Positions 33,055 to 46,420 of a DNA stretch of 64,000 nucleotides are shown here, one piece after another. This DNA comes from Cryptomeria japonica. Lineage: Eukaryota; Streptophyta; Pinopsida; Cupressales; Cupressaceae. A program made the position numbers and the translations under genes. Position 1 is the first letter of the stretch; each line of letters opens with the position of its first letter. A model generated the notes under the pieces. It did no database searches and was not told where the DNA came from. It saw nothing but the letters and a program-made list of their open reading frames with translations. Where the stretch lies: contig NC_081405.1 of the NCBI RefSeq assembly GCF_030272615.1, positions 576,958,752-577,022,751 on the forward strand, in the 5' to 3' direction.

Positions 33055-34524
33055 ACTACTAACCATAGACCTATTGAGGTTGGTTGTGATGTTTGTTTGT
33101 AGGGATGTCTACTAGTATAATGTTTAGAGATGCCTTTAAAAACCCTTTGAAATTTTTTATTCTAGACCATCCTTTGGTCATAGATTTAGAGGTTGATGTC
33201 ACCATCATTTATTTTTCCTATCTCAATGTGGCTAGTGATACTGTAGGCAATGGACCTATTGAGATAGTCCAATATGTTCTATCTATATGAATCACTATAG
33301 GTAAACGTTTTAGGGGTCCCTTTTGAAACCCTTTGGGTTGTTTTGTTCTAGTCCATTCCTTAGCTATCCTATTTAGTGTTAGTCTAAAATGGCTTGGTTA
33401 TTATTCTACTACAAGGTTTCTAGGTACCTTCCAAAACTAGCTATTATTTAGAGCTTTGTGGTTTCCTTCGTTGTCTAAGAATATCTCTATACAATGCCTT
33501 TAGACAAAAGGTTGTAGAAATCCTTTCAAAATCTGTTATTTGGTTTATTGTTTCCTTAACTGATTTGTTTCTTGTGTAAGGGTTTTTTTTTGGAAGATGG
33601 CTAGGGATTCCTCCCTAAGCCGTTTAGTTATGAAAATGTCATGTTTTTGGAGATTTCAAAACCCTTGTTCCTTCCTATTGGTTGCTCCAATCAAAATCCT
33701 CTCCATGAAAAAAGGTTTAACCTTTAATTTTTATTTTGGGGGTCTCATTTCTCATGAGCTCCTTTTGCTTTTCTACCTAGTTGGATATTATGTAATGGTT
33801 AAGGCCATCTCATTTCTTTGATCAAACCCTAGGAGGTAGGGTTTCAGGATAGATTTTAGAAAACTATTCACAAAATACTCAAATCTTAATGAAATATTAT
33901 TAAATAGGTTTCTATAGAAAGGTGATTCACGTAGATTTCAGATGGCACTGGTGTCACATCCTGATTCAATCGTACAAGAGAGTTATGAACATTATAGCAG
34001 CTAAAAACCACAAAACAATATGGAAACAAGGCTTTAATTTTGTATTATTCTTCTTGTCTTCACCCATAAACTTACTAACAACCATTCCTTGACCCAAAAG
34101 AGGTTCTTTAAACTTTTTTACAACCATTTCTAACTCTCCCTAAACTATTTTTGAATAGGTGACTGTTGGTTACAAAGAAATGCTCATTAATATGGCAATA
34201 TTTGCAAAAAGTTGACAACTTTGTTCAAACTCAAAAAAATGACTCAAATCCACCTATACTCACCCTAGACATATTAAAATAGACTTAAAAGGACTTATTA
34301 CATAAATTCCATCCACTTGGAGTACTTTGACCATGATTGACCACATTTGGCCCTTGTTGGTCTACATATGATGATTGGCTTGAAAGCCTTACAAATTGAA
34401 TTGTATGACCTTGAAAATGAAATTGTATGTATTAAAATTGGTCCTTATGATCTTATTATGTTTCCACAAGACACATTTAAAGAAATAATTACAATAAATT
34501 CTTCATGAGGCATAAGAGTGACTA
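33055..34524. repeat. Tandem duplication, unit 2 (1470 bp)
   Basis: Second head-to-tail copy of 31580-33054 with scattered substitutions and small deletions (for example, a shortened segment near 34200). It ends at CATAAGAGTGACTA, the same word that closes unit 1. Confidence 0.8.
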
Positions 34525-37171
<2,647 letters not shown>

Positions 37172-37309
37172 TACATCTATGTATGTTTATGTATGTATAT
37201 ATTTATGTATGTATATATGTATGTATATATATATATATGTATGTATATACATATACATATACATATATATGTATATATCTATATATGTATATATATGTAT
37301 ATATGTATA

Positions 37310-37341
<32 letters not shown>

Positions 37342-37850
37342 CATATATGTATTATATATACATATACATATATACATATATATACATATATATATACATA
37401 TATGTATATATGTATATAATACATATATGTATATATAATACTTATTTGCATATATATATATGTATATGTATATGTATATGTATATATGTATATATACATA
37501 TATGTATTATACATGCATATACATATATTTATTATATATATGTATATATATATGTTATATATATATGCATATATATATACATATATATGTATATGTATAC
37601 ATATATATGTATATGTATACATATATATGTATATGTATATATACATTTGCATATACATATACATATACATATACACATGTAATATATATATATATATATG
37701 TATATATCTATATATATATATTTGTGTGTGTGTATGTGTGTGTGTGTGCACGTGCGCGTGTGTGTATCTCTCTCTCTATACATATATATAGATGTATATA
37801 TATGTATATGTTTATATATGTATATATATACATATATAAATCTACACAAA
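37172..37850. repeat. Compound TATATG / TG / TC microsatellite
   Basis: About 680 bp of alternating TATATG, CATATA and TATA words, with a (TG)n block near 37722-37762 and a short TCTC run at 37767-37778. Reading frames of Tyr-Ile repeats on both strands are meaningless by-products. Confidence 0.95.
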
Positions 37851-37939
37851 AAAATAAACTTAACAAAAGAGACTGATATTTTAAACACCAAAACAGTCTG
37901 TACATATACATATATGTATTATATTATATATATAAAAAA

Positions 37940-38398
37940 AAAATAATGTTTAAACAAAGACGAAAAGGGGGGGAGATGGGAGGAGGGGATGGCTCCACCC
38001 CACCCCTGTGGTGAGCGGCCTCACCGATTGGGCCATGACCCATGATGGGGAGCAGCGCCATCGGGGGTTGCGACACACACAGTGGGTCGCGACCTTCACA
38101 GTGGGCCACGAGCCACTATGGGAAGCGGTGCCACCGGGGGTGGCACGACTCACATAGACGGCCACGACCCACCAATGGGCACGTCCCACCATGGCTCCCA
38201 ACAAATGAGGGCCATGAAAACAAACCCCTCAGCATACAAATCCACCGCCACTCCTCTTCCGCCCCTCCTTGTTTCAAAAAAAAGATGGTAAGAAAAGCAC
38301 TATGCCCTAACTTATTGATAATTAAGGGCATATTCGAAGGGATCTTAGAAAATGGTATAAAATTTTAGGGTTAATATATAAAAAAAGTAAAATTATAT
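37940..38398. other. GC-rich island next to the Gypsy 3' LTR
   Basis: GC-rich sequence to about 38265 (GTGGTGAGCGGCC, GGGTCGCGACC, CCACGACCCACC), then AT-rich DNA up to the LTR edge. Words such as CCACGA and GGGTCG recur in both orientations. It is similar in style to the GC blocks within the LARD LTRs. No credible protein. Confidence 0.4.
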
Positions 38399-39529
38399 TG
38401 TATGCGGGAAAAGTGGTGCAATGTAATGAATATTTTAAATTCAAGACTAGTCCACACACCAATGGGACTCTTGGTGCAATTTATGGAGTTATATGAAATA
38501 GCTCAACTTCCCAAGGGATATTTCATTGTTCTCTATCTCACAAGACCCCTCAAGCCAATGCCTTTGCTCTCAGATCACTGAGCAAAGTGACTTAGGAATG
38601 ACAATCATGAGAATAGGGGATGTTTGATCAATCTAAAATGAATGCAATCCTAAATGTGGATGATATTAACAAATAAGAATTAAACTACCATGTATATAAT
38701 GATAAGATGAAATGATTGGTAAAAGAACTATCCTAACATGATACACTAGCTTGATATGATTATTGTGATAAAGAGAAATACTTCTAAAATGCTTATTTGA
38801 TTATTTCTATTCAAAGAGAGACTAAAATGCTTGATAAAAATGTGTATACAATAGATGCATAAAATTGGATCCTTTGATGATAGTAGAATGGCTCTATTTA
38901 TAGGGAAAATAGGGAAACGAAGGGTCAAGATTGGATGATCCTATCAAGGGTCAGGATAAAAAGTTATCAATCCATGTTTACAATTCTCACTAATGAAATG
39001 GTGACAATTGTCAACATAAGACTACTTGAGAGGAGATGTAAGAAGCATTAAATGCTTGAGAAGACCTCTTAGAAGGTAAGGGTTAAGGTTAGGTTAAGAT
39101 TATCCATTGGATAAAGCTTTTATCCAAAGGATAAACTCTTGTGCAAGGGTTAAAGGGATAACCATGGTCAACGAAATGAATACTTGATGAGACCCTTGGG
39201 TTAGATGAAGGTTGAGTTAGAGAGAAAGTCTCTAATCATGAAAGAGGGTTCATTTAACCATTAATGGTTTGGAATACTTTCAAGGTTAAATTGTTGAAGC
39301 ACTAATACATTTGCCCTAAAATTCCAATGGCGGTTTCTAATGGAGAAGGTATATTGTGAATAAATTTGTTTTTTTTTTCTGAAAAATTGTCTGCATTCAT
39401 TGGAATTCTGACGATAATTCAATAAATATTTGTGGCAGAGAAGGAAATGGCAATGACATTTGTGTTTTTTTACAAAAAGTGCCCGAGTTTGTTGAAATTC
39501 CCATTCTCTTGTTGTCATCCTAGCAATGT

Positions 39530-40140
39530 ATTCCCACCCACAGTTCCACCTCTATTTGCTACAATCCCCTAGCCTTACCTCCACCACTACTCATTACCTG
39601 TTCCTGGTCATAGCTGTTTAGGAGGGAACCACTGGTCGAGCGGTTAACAGGTTTTTGTTCTTATGGTGGAATTTTCCTGGAACTGGAACAAAGCGCGGGA
39701 TCTTTGAAGCAGAATCTTTGACTTGGTCGTAGAAGGAATTCGAACAAGGATTGAAGGCCCCCCACTTCCTGTTCATGGTGTGGTTGACTATCTATACATA
39801 CAGTGACGAACTATATTGATCGAGGTTGTGTCTGCGTACGTAATGCCACGGCCGACTTTTTCTGGGCGATCATTCGGGCCTTAAAGTAGACCCACAAGGG
39901 AGAGGTTTTTTCTAATCTTAACACTTTTTGTTTTTATGAAATTTGAGTGAAGTAGACCACAGTTGCAATTGTTATGGAACCCGGGAAGCTACTTGAAATT
40001 TCATATTGATCAACCTTGTGAGTAAACCACTGCTCCATTTGGTTTGTCATAACAATTTCAGCACCATCCATGATTAGTCCATCATCAATCATGATTAACA
40101 AGAGGGAACTTATCCAATGTAAAATAACACCATGCAATGA
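39530..40140. other. CACTA interior without recognisable gene
   Basis: Moderate-GC stretch (39540-39900) that might be captured host sequence, since its composition differs from the flanks. No frame gives a recognisable protein. A short minus frame at 39934-40137 is unassigned. Confidence 0.3.
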
Positions 40141-40194
40141 AACTTAAGACATAACTCATTATTCTTCTGTATGAGATTTTTCAACCAATATTAT

Positions 40195-40460
40195 CATATT
40201 TCAGCTTGTGTAACTTGATATTTCAGCTGGGCCCAAATACATGTAACTTGTAATTATGTCTTGCTTGGGCAAGACCTATATATAATGTAACTTGTGGATA
40301 GGACAGGACCTATAATTGTAACTTGTAATTTGGTCTGACCCTAATTGGGTGATGTAACTTGTGGTCCTATATTGAATATAACTTGTAGATAGGGTATGTC
40401 CAATATGTATTTTGAGCAATTATGTAATTGGGTTGGGCCCAAACTCATGTAGCGTGTGAT
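40195..40460. repeat. Degenerate TGTAACTTG repeats
   Basis: TGTAACTTG or a close variant occurs about eight times between 40207 and 40395 at irregular spacing, interleaved with GGGCCCAA, GGCAAGACCTA and GGACCTATA words. Confidence 0.6.
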
Positions 40461-41019
40461 AAAGGCAATTAAGCAATAACATCTTAATAGGTCAACACCT
40501 ATTTGGATGATATACATAGTATTATTATTAAATTAACAAGGCAGGCCAACTTGAGACTTGACATCACAAGTCAAGTATATAAGCAAATCATTTGCATGGC
40601 ATAATGAATCAATAACATACAAGGCGAATTATTGTTAACGTTGTCAACACATGTAATCTACTCTACAACATTTGGCGATCTCTCTCTCTCTCTTGTGCGA
40701 AATTTCTCCTCATCCATTGTGTGAAGGTTGTTTGTTAGGTGATACTAAGGATTAATATTCAATAAGTATAATAATTACACTAATACATATATCACTCTCA
40801 TGCCTTCCTTAATTTGATATAAGGTCCCTCTATCCTGTTAATGCATCATAGCCTCGGTAAGATAAATGATTGAATAAGAGATAAATGAAGTCTCTCATTC
40901 AATCATCTATCCTATCGATAAGCTATGAGGAAGACTTAAAGCTATCGTTCCTTCATTTGATGATCATTCTTAAATTTGTATATATTCAACATACTTGCAA
41001 AGTTTGATCAATGCTTAAC

Positions 41020-41280
41020 TACCGATAATCATCAGTTATAAATATCATAACACAAAATATCGATTGGCATCGGTTTACATTAAAACCAATGCACTCCGAT
41101 TAATATCGGTTAACATATTAACTATGAACACCGATTGTTATCGGGCTTAACCAATGCACTCCGATTGATATCAGTTAACATATTAACTTTGAACATTGAT
41201 TGTTATTAGGATTAACTAATACATACCAATTAGTATTAGTTGTCATGCATATGATAGACATGTCGATTAAGTATCAGGTG
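41020..41280. repeat. Tandem ~65-bp repeats with paired CCGAT/ATCGG
   Basis: Three to four degenerate units with the pattern AACCAATGCACTCCGATT, then ATATCGGTTAACATATTAAC, then GAACACCGATTGTTATCGG. Each contains short inverted pairs. Confidence 0.7.
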
Positions 41281-41945
41281 GTTTGTTAAGTGTATACACC
41301 GATTTAGGTTTCTATCCTCCTCCTTTGTTGAAATCCCCTCCCCCATTGTCTAATATATCTATGAATTTTCCAACAACTTTTAATATCACAACAAGAGATA
41401 ATTTTTTATGAGTTTCTTAAAGCTAACTTTATTACTCTCCCATTGAAAAACTGAGGAAAAAACCATAAAAAAAATTAGGACAATCCTTTCTTCACGCATC
41501 ATCAACTATTCCACTAATGAATGTCATGATTTGGAGATTAAAATTATACAACTTATTATAGTTCTAGTAACATTTAAATAATAAGTTAAATGTATCCCAG
41601 GTCGATGCAAAGCAACCTCTTCTCCACCAATACCAGATAGAAGAGAAATAACTTTAATTTAATGCCATCAGGATAAAAGACTTTAATGAGGACATATAAA
41701 TGGTATGCAACTATATCTATTTGGAATGCATTACCCAAACAGCACAATCGATCAATCAGACACGAAGTTCCACGAGTGTGATCTTTTTCAAATCCTAATA
41801 TGATTTATATCTCATCAACCTCTAGAGGAGCCACTTGACCTGGCTCCACCCAAACCAAGATCCATTCTTCCCACTTTTCAAGAATGTATTTCTATTCACT
41901 ATCTTGCACTTTCCCTCATGAATTTTGAATTATAGTGTAGAGTTC

Positions 41946-43213
41946 TGTAGCGTCCTAAAATTGCGACACTTGCAATTTCGACTGCATTTTGGTCTTCACG
42001 ATGGCGATGCAACACGCAACCTGAATGGAGACCCCGAAACCTGATTATGACACTGAAAACTGCATTTTCAAGCACCCTGGCCTGAACCTCCTTGCACCCT
42101 GTTGTCCCGGGAGGTGGGACCAGAGCGCCCAGCGCCCTGGTCCTTCAGAACCAGGGCGCCCAGTGCCCTGGTCCCCCAGGACCATGGCGCCCAACGCCCT
42201 GGTCCCTGGGTCCTATTTTGGGCCCGGTCTCCTAAGGGGTCTCGGGTCTTTTTGTTTGCAAATTGGAAATTACCTTTCCTGGTCGGCCTAAGGTCGGAAT
42301 AATCAGTCTTTTAACCCTAATTGGCAAGTATATAAACTACATTTTCTCTCTCATTTTGGGTAGAGAAAAAGGAAGAAGAAGGACATATGTATACAAGCAT
42401 GGAAACTATAACATTCAAGCATTCAAACATTCAAGCATTCAAGCATTCATTCCAAGTCTCTATTCAAGGCTAAGTGTTGCATTCAAGACAAGGATTCAAC
42501 CATTGAAGAGGAGATCACATACTACATATTACAACAACATACAACATCTATACCTTCGCACATAAGGATACAAACATCCTTAGAACAAGGTATTAGTACT
42601 TGTTTTACATACATTTACATTTACAACACTTGCTCATTTCTTGGTTAATTCCAAAACCGGGGTTTGACCTAAAGGCAAACCCCTAATCCCTAACCCCCCA
42701 ATCATCTTCGCTTTTCTGTGTGTAGGTTGCAGGTACGCGGCTGAAATTGAAGATCTGGAATCCTTGTGCAGAGACGAACAGATCCCCCTTCGTTTCGCGG
42801 ATTTTTCAGAGGACCGTGGTGCTCGGGCGCCATCGTCCTGACAACTTTCACTCAAATTTGCAAGACAGCGCCGTATCGACATTTTACTGCTAATTCTAGG
42901 TCCGCAACTTCATCCTATATTCCTATCTCAGTTTATAAGCGAATCTTTGTCACTTTCTATACATTCCTAGCTTAATCATTCTATCTACATTCTTTACAAA
43001 AGAGGGTAGCCTTGCTGTCTTAACCCTTGAAACGCATTTAGCATCCAATCTTGCATTGCGTGGGATTGGATCTTGTGGGTTTCAACCCCTCTTTTGAATG
43101 TAAAGTCTCTCCCCTAAGTGAAAACCATCAACCCTAGTGAATCTCCCTTCTCTCTCCTCGGAGTTGGAAGAGGGGAGAGCAACTAGGGTTCGATCACGAT
43201 TTTCCACTTTACA
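41946..43213 (+). repeat. Solo LTR (1268 bp) inside the CACTA element
   Basis: Begins TGTAGCGTCCTAAAATTG and ends CCACTTTACA. It is flanked by a perfect 5-bp duplication AGTTC (41941-41945, 43214-43218). A TATA box, TATATAAA (42329-42336), suggests plus orientation. There are no primer site, polypurine tract or internal genes beside it, so it is a solo LTR left by recombination. It contains the GC-rich 31-bp repeats at 42119-42212. The frames at 42025-42302 are by-products of those repeats. Confidence 0.9.
42119..42212. repeat. Three 31-bp GC-rich tandem repeats
   Basis: Units start near ACCAGRGCGCCCAGCGCCC and run through CTGGTCC. GGGCGCCC and CCCTGG/CCAGGG make each unit self-complementary, so a structured RNA is possible if transcribed. 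Confidence 0.8.
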
Positions 43214-43218
43214 AGTTC

Positions 43219-44040
43219 TTCATGAAGGACACTACCACATCATCTAGAGTCTATGCTTCATTTTTTTTTGTTGATCCCATGGAGGCCAATAGTCCTTTAT
43301 CTGAGGAAGTGATTCTTGAAGAGTCATGGGGGGGAGAGTTAATGCTTGAAATCACCCTTCTATTGGGAGATTGTGTACATAACCTCTTGGTCTTCAGAAA
43401 GATGAAAATTACTTCGAGTCTGCCAACTCTAGTTCCACACTATAGAAATTTTCAAATATTGCCTTCCTAATATCCTTCAGTGCAAAAGCATCATTCTCAT
43501 AATAGAGAAAAGGTGCTCCTTGCATGAACACATTGATTTCCTCCAAGTGTGACCCAATAGGTTTTGCAGGAACTCCAAAACCAATTAGTCCCTCCGGACA
43601 TAAATTAGAGACGTCACATCACACACTCCAGACATTGTTTGTTTGTATTGCATACTCTCTATGTATTTATCACCCTTTAACACTTTCCTCTGCTTTTCTC
43701 CAATTGCTCTCTTCTAGGCAAGCTGATGAGCTTGGTTTCATGTCATTCAAGATAATGCATGCTTGCTTTCTTTTATGAAATTTACTTGCACATGAGTCTC
43801 CAGCTTGTATGTTCTGCTTCCGTACATATAAATTTTAATTCACACTTAGATGATAATTAAATTAAATAAGAATTGGTAAAGAAAATATTTAATCATTAGA
43901 TTATACATATTATCTGATGGAAAGATCCTAGACAATTCTTGGAGAAAGGAAACATCATTGATAATCTTTTTTTGCAAATAACATTGAATCAAATAAATAA
44001 TAAATGTTTTATGCAATTTTTAAAAGTAGAACTCGTTCAA
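43219..44040. other. CACTA interior, right part
   Basis: Short frames (43222-43470, 43524-43778) show no domain. Mixed, mostly AT-rich sequence lies between the solo LTR and the subterminal region. Confidence 0.35.
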
Positions 44041-44906
44041 ATGTTTCATGCACCGACGACAAAGCCGTCTAACCCACATCATCTGACATCGTCGAAATTC
44101 CAATGACAACTAAAGAAACATCCAACAAGGATGCTATATATCCGACATCACTTCCATGTCGGATAGTCGTCAAGGAAAAAACATAGCATCCGTCGAAATT
44201 CTGATAGTAATCCACCAAAATTTTTGGTCAGGGGAGCAAATATAGCCACCATCGGAAGAGTTCGTAGCATCATCAGACGTCCAATACAAATGGCATCATC
44301 GGGAAGACCAATGATGAGTTTTCGACAGTTAAATTGGTTGGAAGACCAACATGGTATCGTCGGACTTCTGATAATTAGCCATCAGAAATTAGGCCCAAAT
44401 GTACTAGTGAAGACATAAAGCCTTTAATGGTTTCTAAAGACTTTGAGGGTTTGAGAAGTGACTTCACTTTGCTTAGGGATGTGATAATTTTTAGTAGATG
44501 GGTTAGGCTAATTTAGAAGGGATTAGAAGAATATAGAAGGGGGTTTAGAGAGGCAAGTAGGAGATGTAAGAAAATAGAAGTGGATGAGGGGTAATTCTAA
44601 TTAAAATAAATTGCTTTATTTCAACAAAATATATGAAAGTGGGGGATTTAAATAAATTAGATTTATTTATTTGAAGTGAATAAATTAATTAAAAAGAGTA
44701 GAAGGGTGATTTTAATTAAATAAAGTGATTTATTCAATTAAATGATATGAAAGGCCTAAGTGAATTTAATTAAATAAATTAAATTTATTTAATCAAATAG
44801 ATGAATGTGAATGTTTTAATTAAATTTAATTTAATTAAATAGAGGAATGAGAATAAAATGAATATTAAATATTCACTTAGGAAAGTGGTCATTTTATACG
44901 TCTACA

Positions 44907-44920
44907 TTTTGCCCCTCTTT
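44907..44920 (-). other. Gypsy polypurine tract, element 2
   Basis: AAAGAGGGGCAAAA on the minus strand, directly before the LTR start TGTAGACG. It proves that the LTR on its left is a 3' LTR read on the minus strand. Confidence 0.8.
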
Positions 44921-45248
44921 GAAGTGACATGTGTGCACATGTTAATTCAAAGAAATATCTAATGTGTTGCCAAAATTTGATCAATGTGATGTCGTGTGTT
45001 GAGATGTCGATGTCATACCCCAGATTTGATAAATGATATTGATGATGCCCCCTCAGGGGATGAATCAAAAAAATTGAAAATTTGGTTGAGTTGATAATCG
45101 TTGTAGATTTGATCACATTTTAAAATTTCATCTATTTTTAATGCGTGCCAATTGATTCATCTCCCAATAATGATGTTTGCTAGGGTTAAAAGCGAGACAA
45201 CAAGCAAAATACATGCCCCACCTACTAACCCTAGTTTACTTTTATCGT

Positions 45249-45256
45249 ATAAAAAG
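45249..45256 (+). promoter_or_regulatory. TATA box of the antisense PMD gene
   Basis: TATAAAAA on the plus strand, 81 bp before the ATG at 45330. It is well placed as a core promoter for a transcript antisense to the Gypsy element. Confidence 0.45.
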
Positions 45257-45479
45257 GTAAAAAGTTATTTCATTTGTATCATTTGCACCTTTTGACTTTT
45301 GGTGAGAGTGATATTTGGAGAGTGACAAGATGCCAGTTACCTATACTTCACACTGATTCAAGTGCGTTCGTCGATACCAGAGACCCGCCACATATGGTCC
45401 ACCTGTAAGTCATCTAAATTTTGCCTCTTTTTCTTTTTTTTTTGTTGATTTTGGTCACGTTTTTAATTTTTTTATGTCA

Positions 45480-45840
45480 AATTTCATGGTTTAGCGCATC
45501 CGGTCTGTCTCTTAGTGCATACGATACAATAGTTAGAGTGTAGGGTTAGCGAACTAGTGTAGCATCTAGGAGTCGTCAAGTAATGCGTCGCAGGTTTAGG
45601 GTAGCGCATAGGGTAGACTATCACATAGGGATAATAGGGTGGTGCATGCGGGGAAAAGGGTAGCGCGTAGGGTAACCTAGCGCATAGGGTTTGCAGGTTA
45701 GCGCAGAGGATAATTGTGATAGCGCATAGCGTAACCTAGCACATAGGGTAAAGTTTATAGCATGTAGCCGAGTTTCGTTAGCGCATAGGTGGTAGCATAG
45801 CGCATGGGAGGATTTTCCTAGTCCATGAGTAGAAAAATAG
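45480..45840 (+). repeat. TAGCGCATAGGGT word cluster
   Basis: About twelve copies of TAGCGCAT or one-mismatch forms, often followed by AGGGT, in 350 bp, within the presumed intron of the PMD gene. Confidence 0.75.
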
Positions 45841-46079
45841 CTAGAAAGTAGTGAAAAGGTGGTGGTGCAGGGGGAAAACTAGATAAAGTAAGATAATTGG
45901 GGGGTGGGTAGGTATTTGCCAAGTGCTCCGGGATGGGTATTTAGCCAATTTTGTGCCTGCTGTGCTGAAGTGCGATTGTTTGATAGATATTTGAAATTGC
46001 TTTTGCTATTGAAGTACCAAGCTGATTGATTGAATGATGATTCTGATTTTCTTTTGATTTGGATTGTGGATTTTTGCCT

Positions 46080-46420
46080 TGCCATTGAATTTGATGTTCG
46101 ATATGAGTTTTGATTCATGATTTTCGATATGGTTCCTGATATGGATTTTTGAGTTTGTGTTATGGGTCTCTCGATATGAATGCTCAATATGGTGCTTACA
46201 TTATGGGTGTTGATGTTTGATATGAAACTTGATTTGATACTTGCGTTGTTTCAAGATGATTTGGTTTAGATTTTGATATAAGATTCTTCGATATGAGACT
46301 TGATTTGATATGTCGTTGTTTCAAGTTGATATTGATGTTCTGATTTCGATATGGGATTTCATTTTCGATATGAAACTTGATTTGATATTTTGTTGTTACA
46401 GGTTGATTTGATGTTGGATA
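46080..46420 (+). repeat. GATATG-rich degenerate repeats
   Basis: Three to four degenerate ~80-bp units with CGATATGAAACTTGATTTGA, then TTGTTTCAAG or TTGTTACAGG. The last unit may supply the 3' splice site (TTACAG near 46401) of the PMD gene. Confidence 0.6.

Larger units (their letters stand above)
39300..44409. mobile_element. CACTA (En/Spm) DNA transposon, non-autonomous, 5.1 kb
   Basis: The left end reads CACTAATACATTTG; the right end reads CACTAGTACATTTG on the opposite strand. The first 14 bases match at 13 positions, and about 24 of the first 32 match with an ungapped reading. A 3-bp target duplication AAG flanks it (39297-39299, 44410-44412), and removing the element restores the LTR sequence seen uninterrupted at 1089-2513 (TTGTTGAAGAGATAAAG). 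Near the right end, words related to GTCGGA and CGTCGAAATTC recur in both orientations (44050-44390), as expected of subterminal transposase sites. No TNP1/TNP2-like transposase is visible. Confidence 0.9.
38399..44906 (-). repeat. Gypsy 3' LTR of element 2, split by a CACTA transposon
   Basis: Homologous to the LTR at 1089-2513. The two halves are 44906-44413 and 39299-38399 (about 1395 bp of LTR). On the minus strand it starts TGTAGACG directly after a polypurine tract and ends at the CA of CGCATACA, although this left copy reads CCGCATACA. The TATA box is at 38894-38903. It is the 3' LTR of the minus-strand element whose pol genes lie at 60273-63984. Confidence 0.8.

Noticed and set aside
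37179-37946. Many overlapping frames coding for Tyr-Ile and His-Thr repeats on both strands
   Set aside because: Produced by the TATATG/CATATA microsatellite; no start context or domain.
39625-39665. tRNA-like A-box (GGTCGAGCGGTTAA)
   Set aside because: No matching B box, anticodon stem or acceptor pairing could be drawn; probably coincidence.
42025-42302. Pro/Gly-rich frames of 88 and 66 codons
   Set aside because: They translate the 31-bp GC repeats of the solo LTR and are not conserved as protein in any way I can see.
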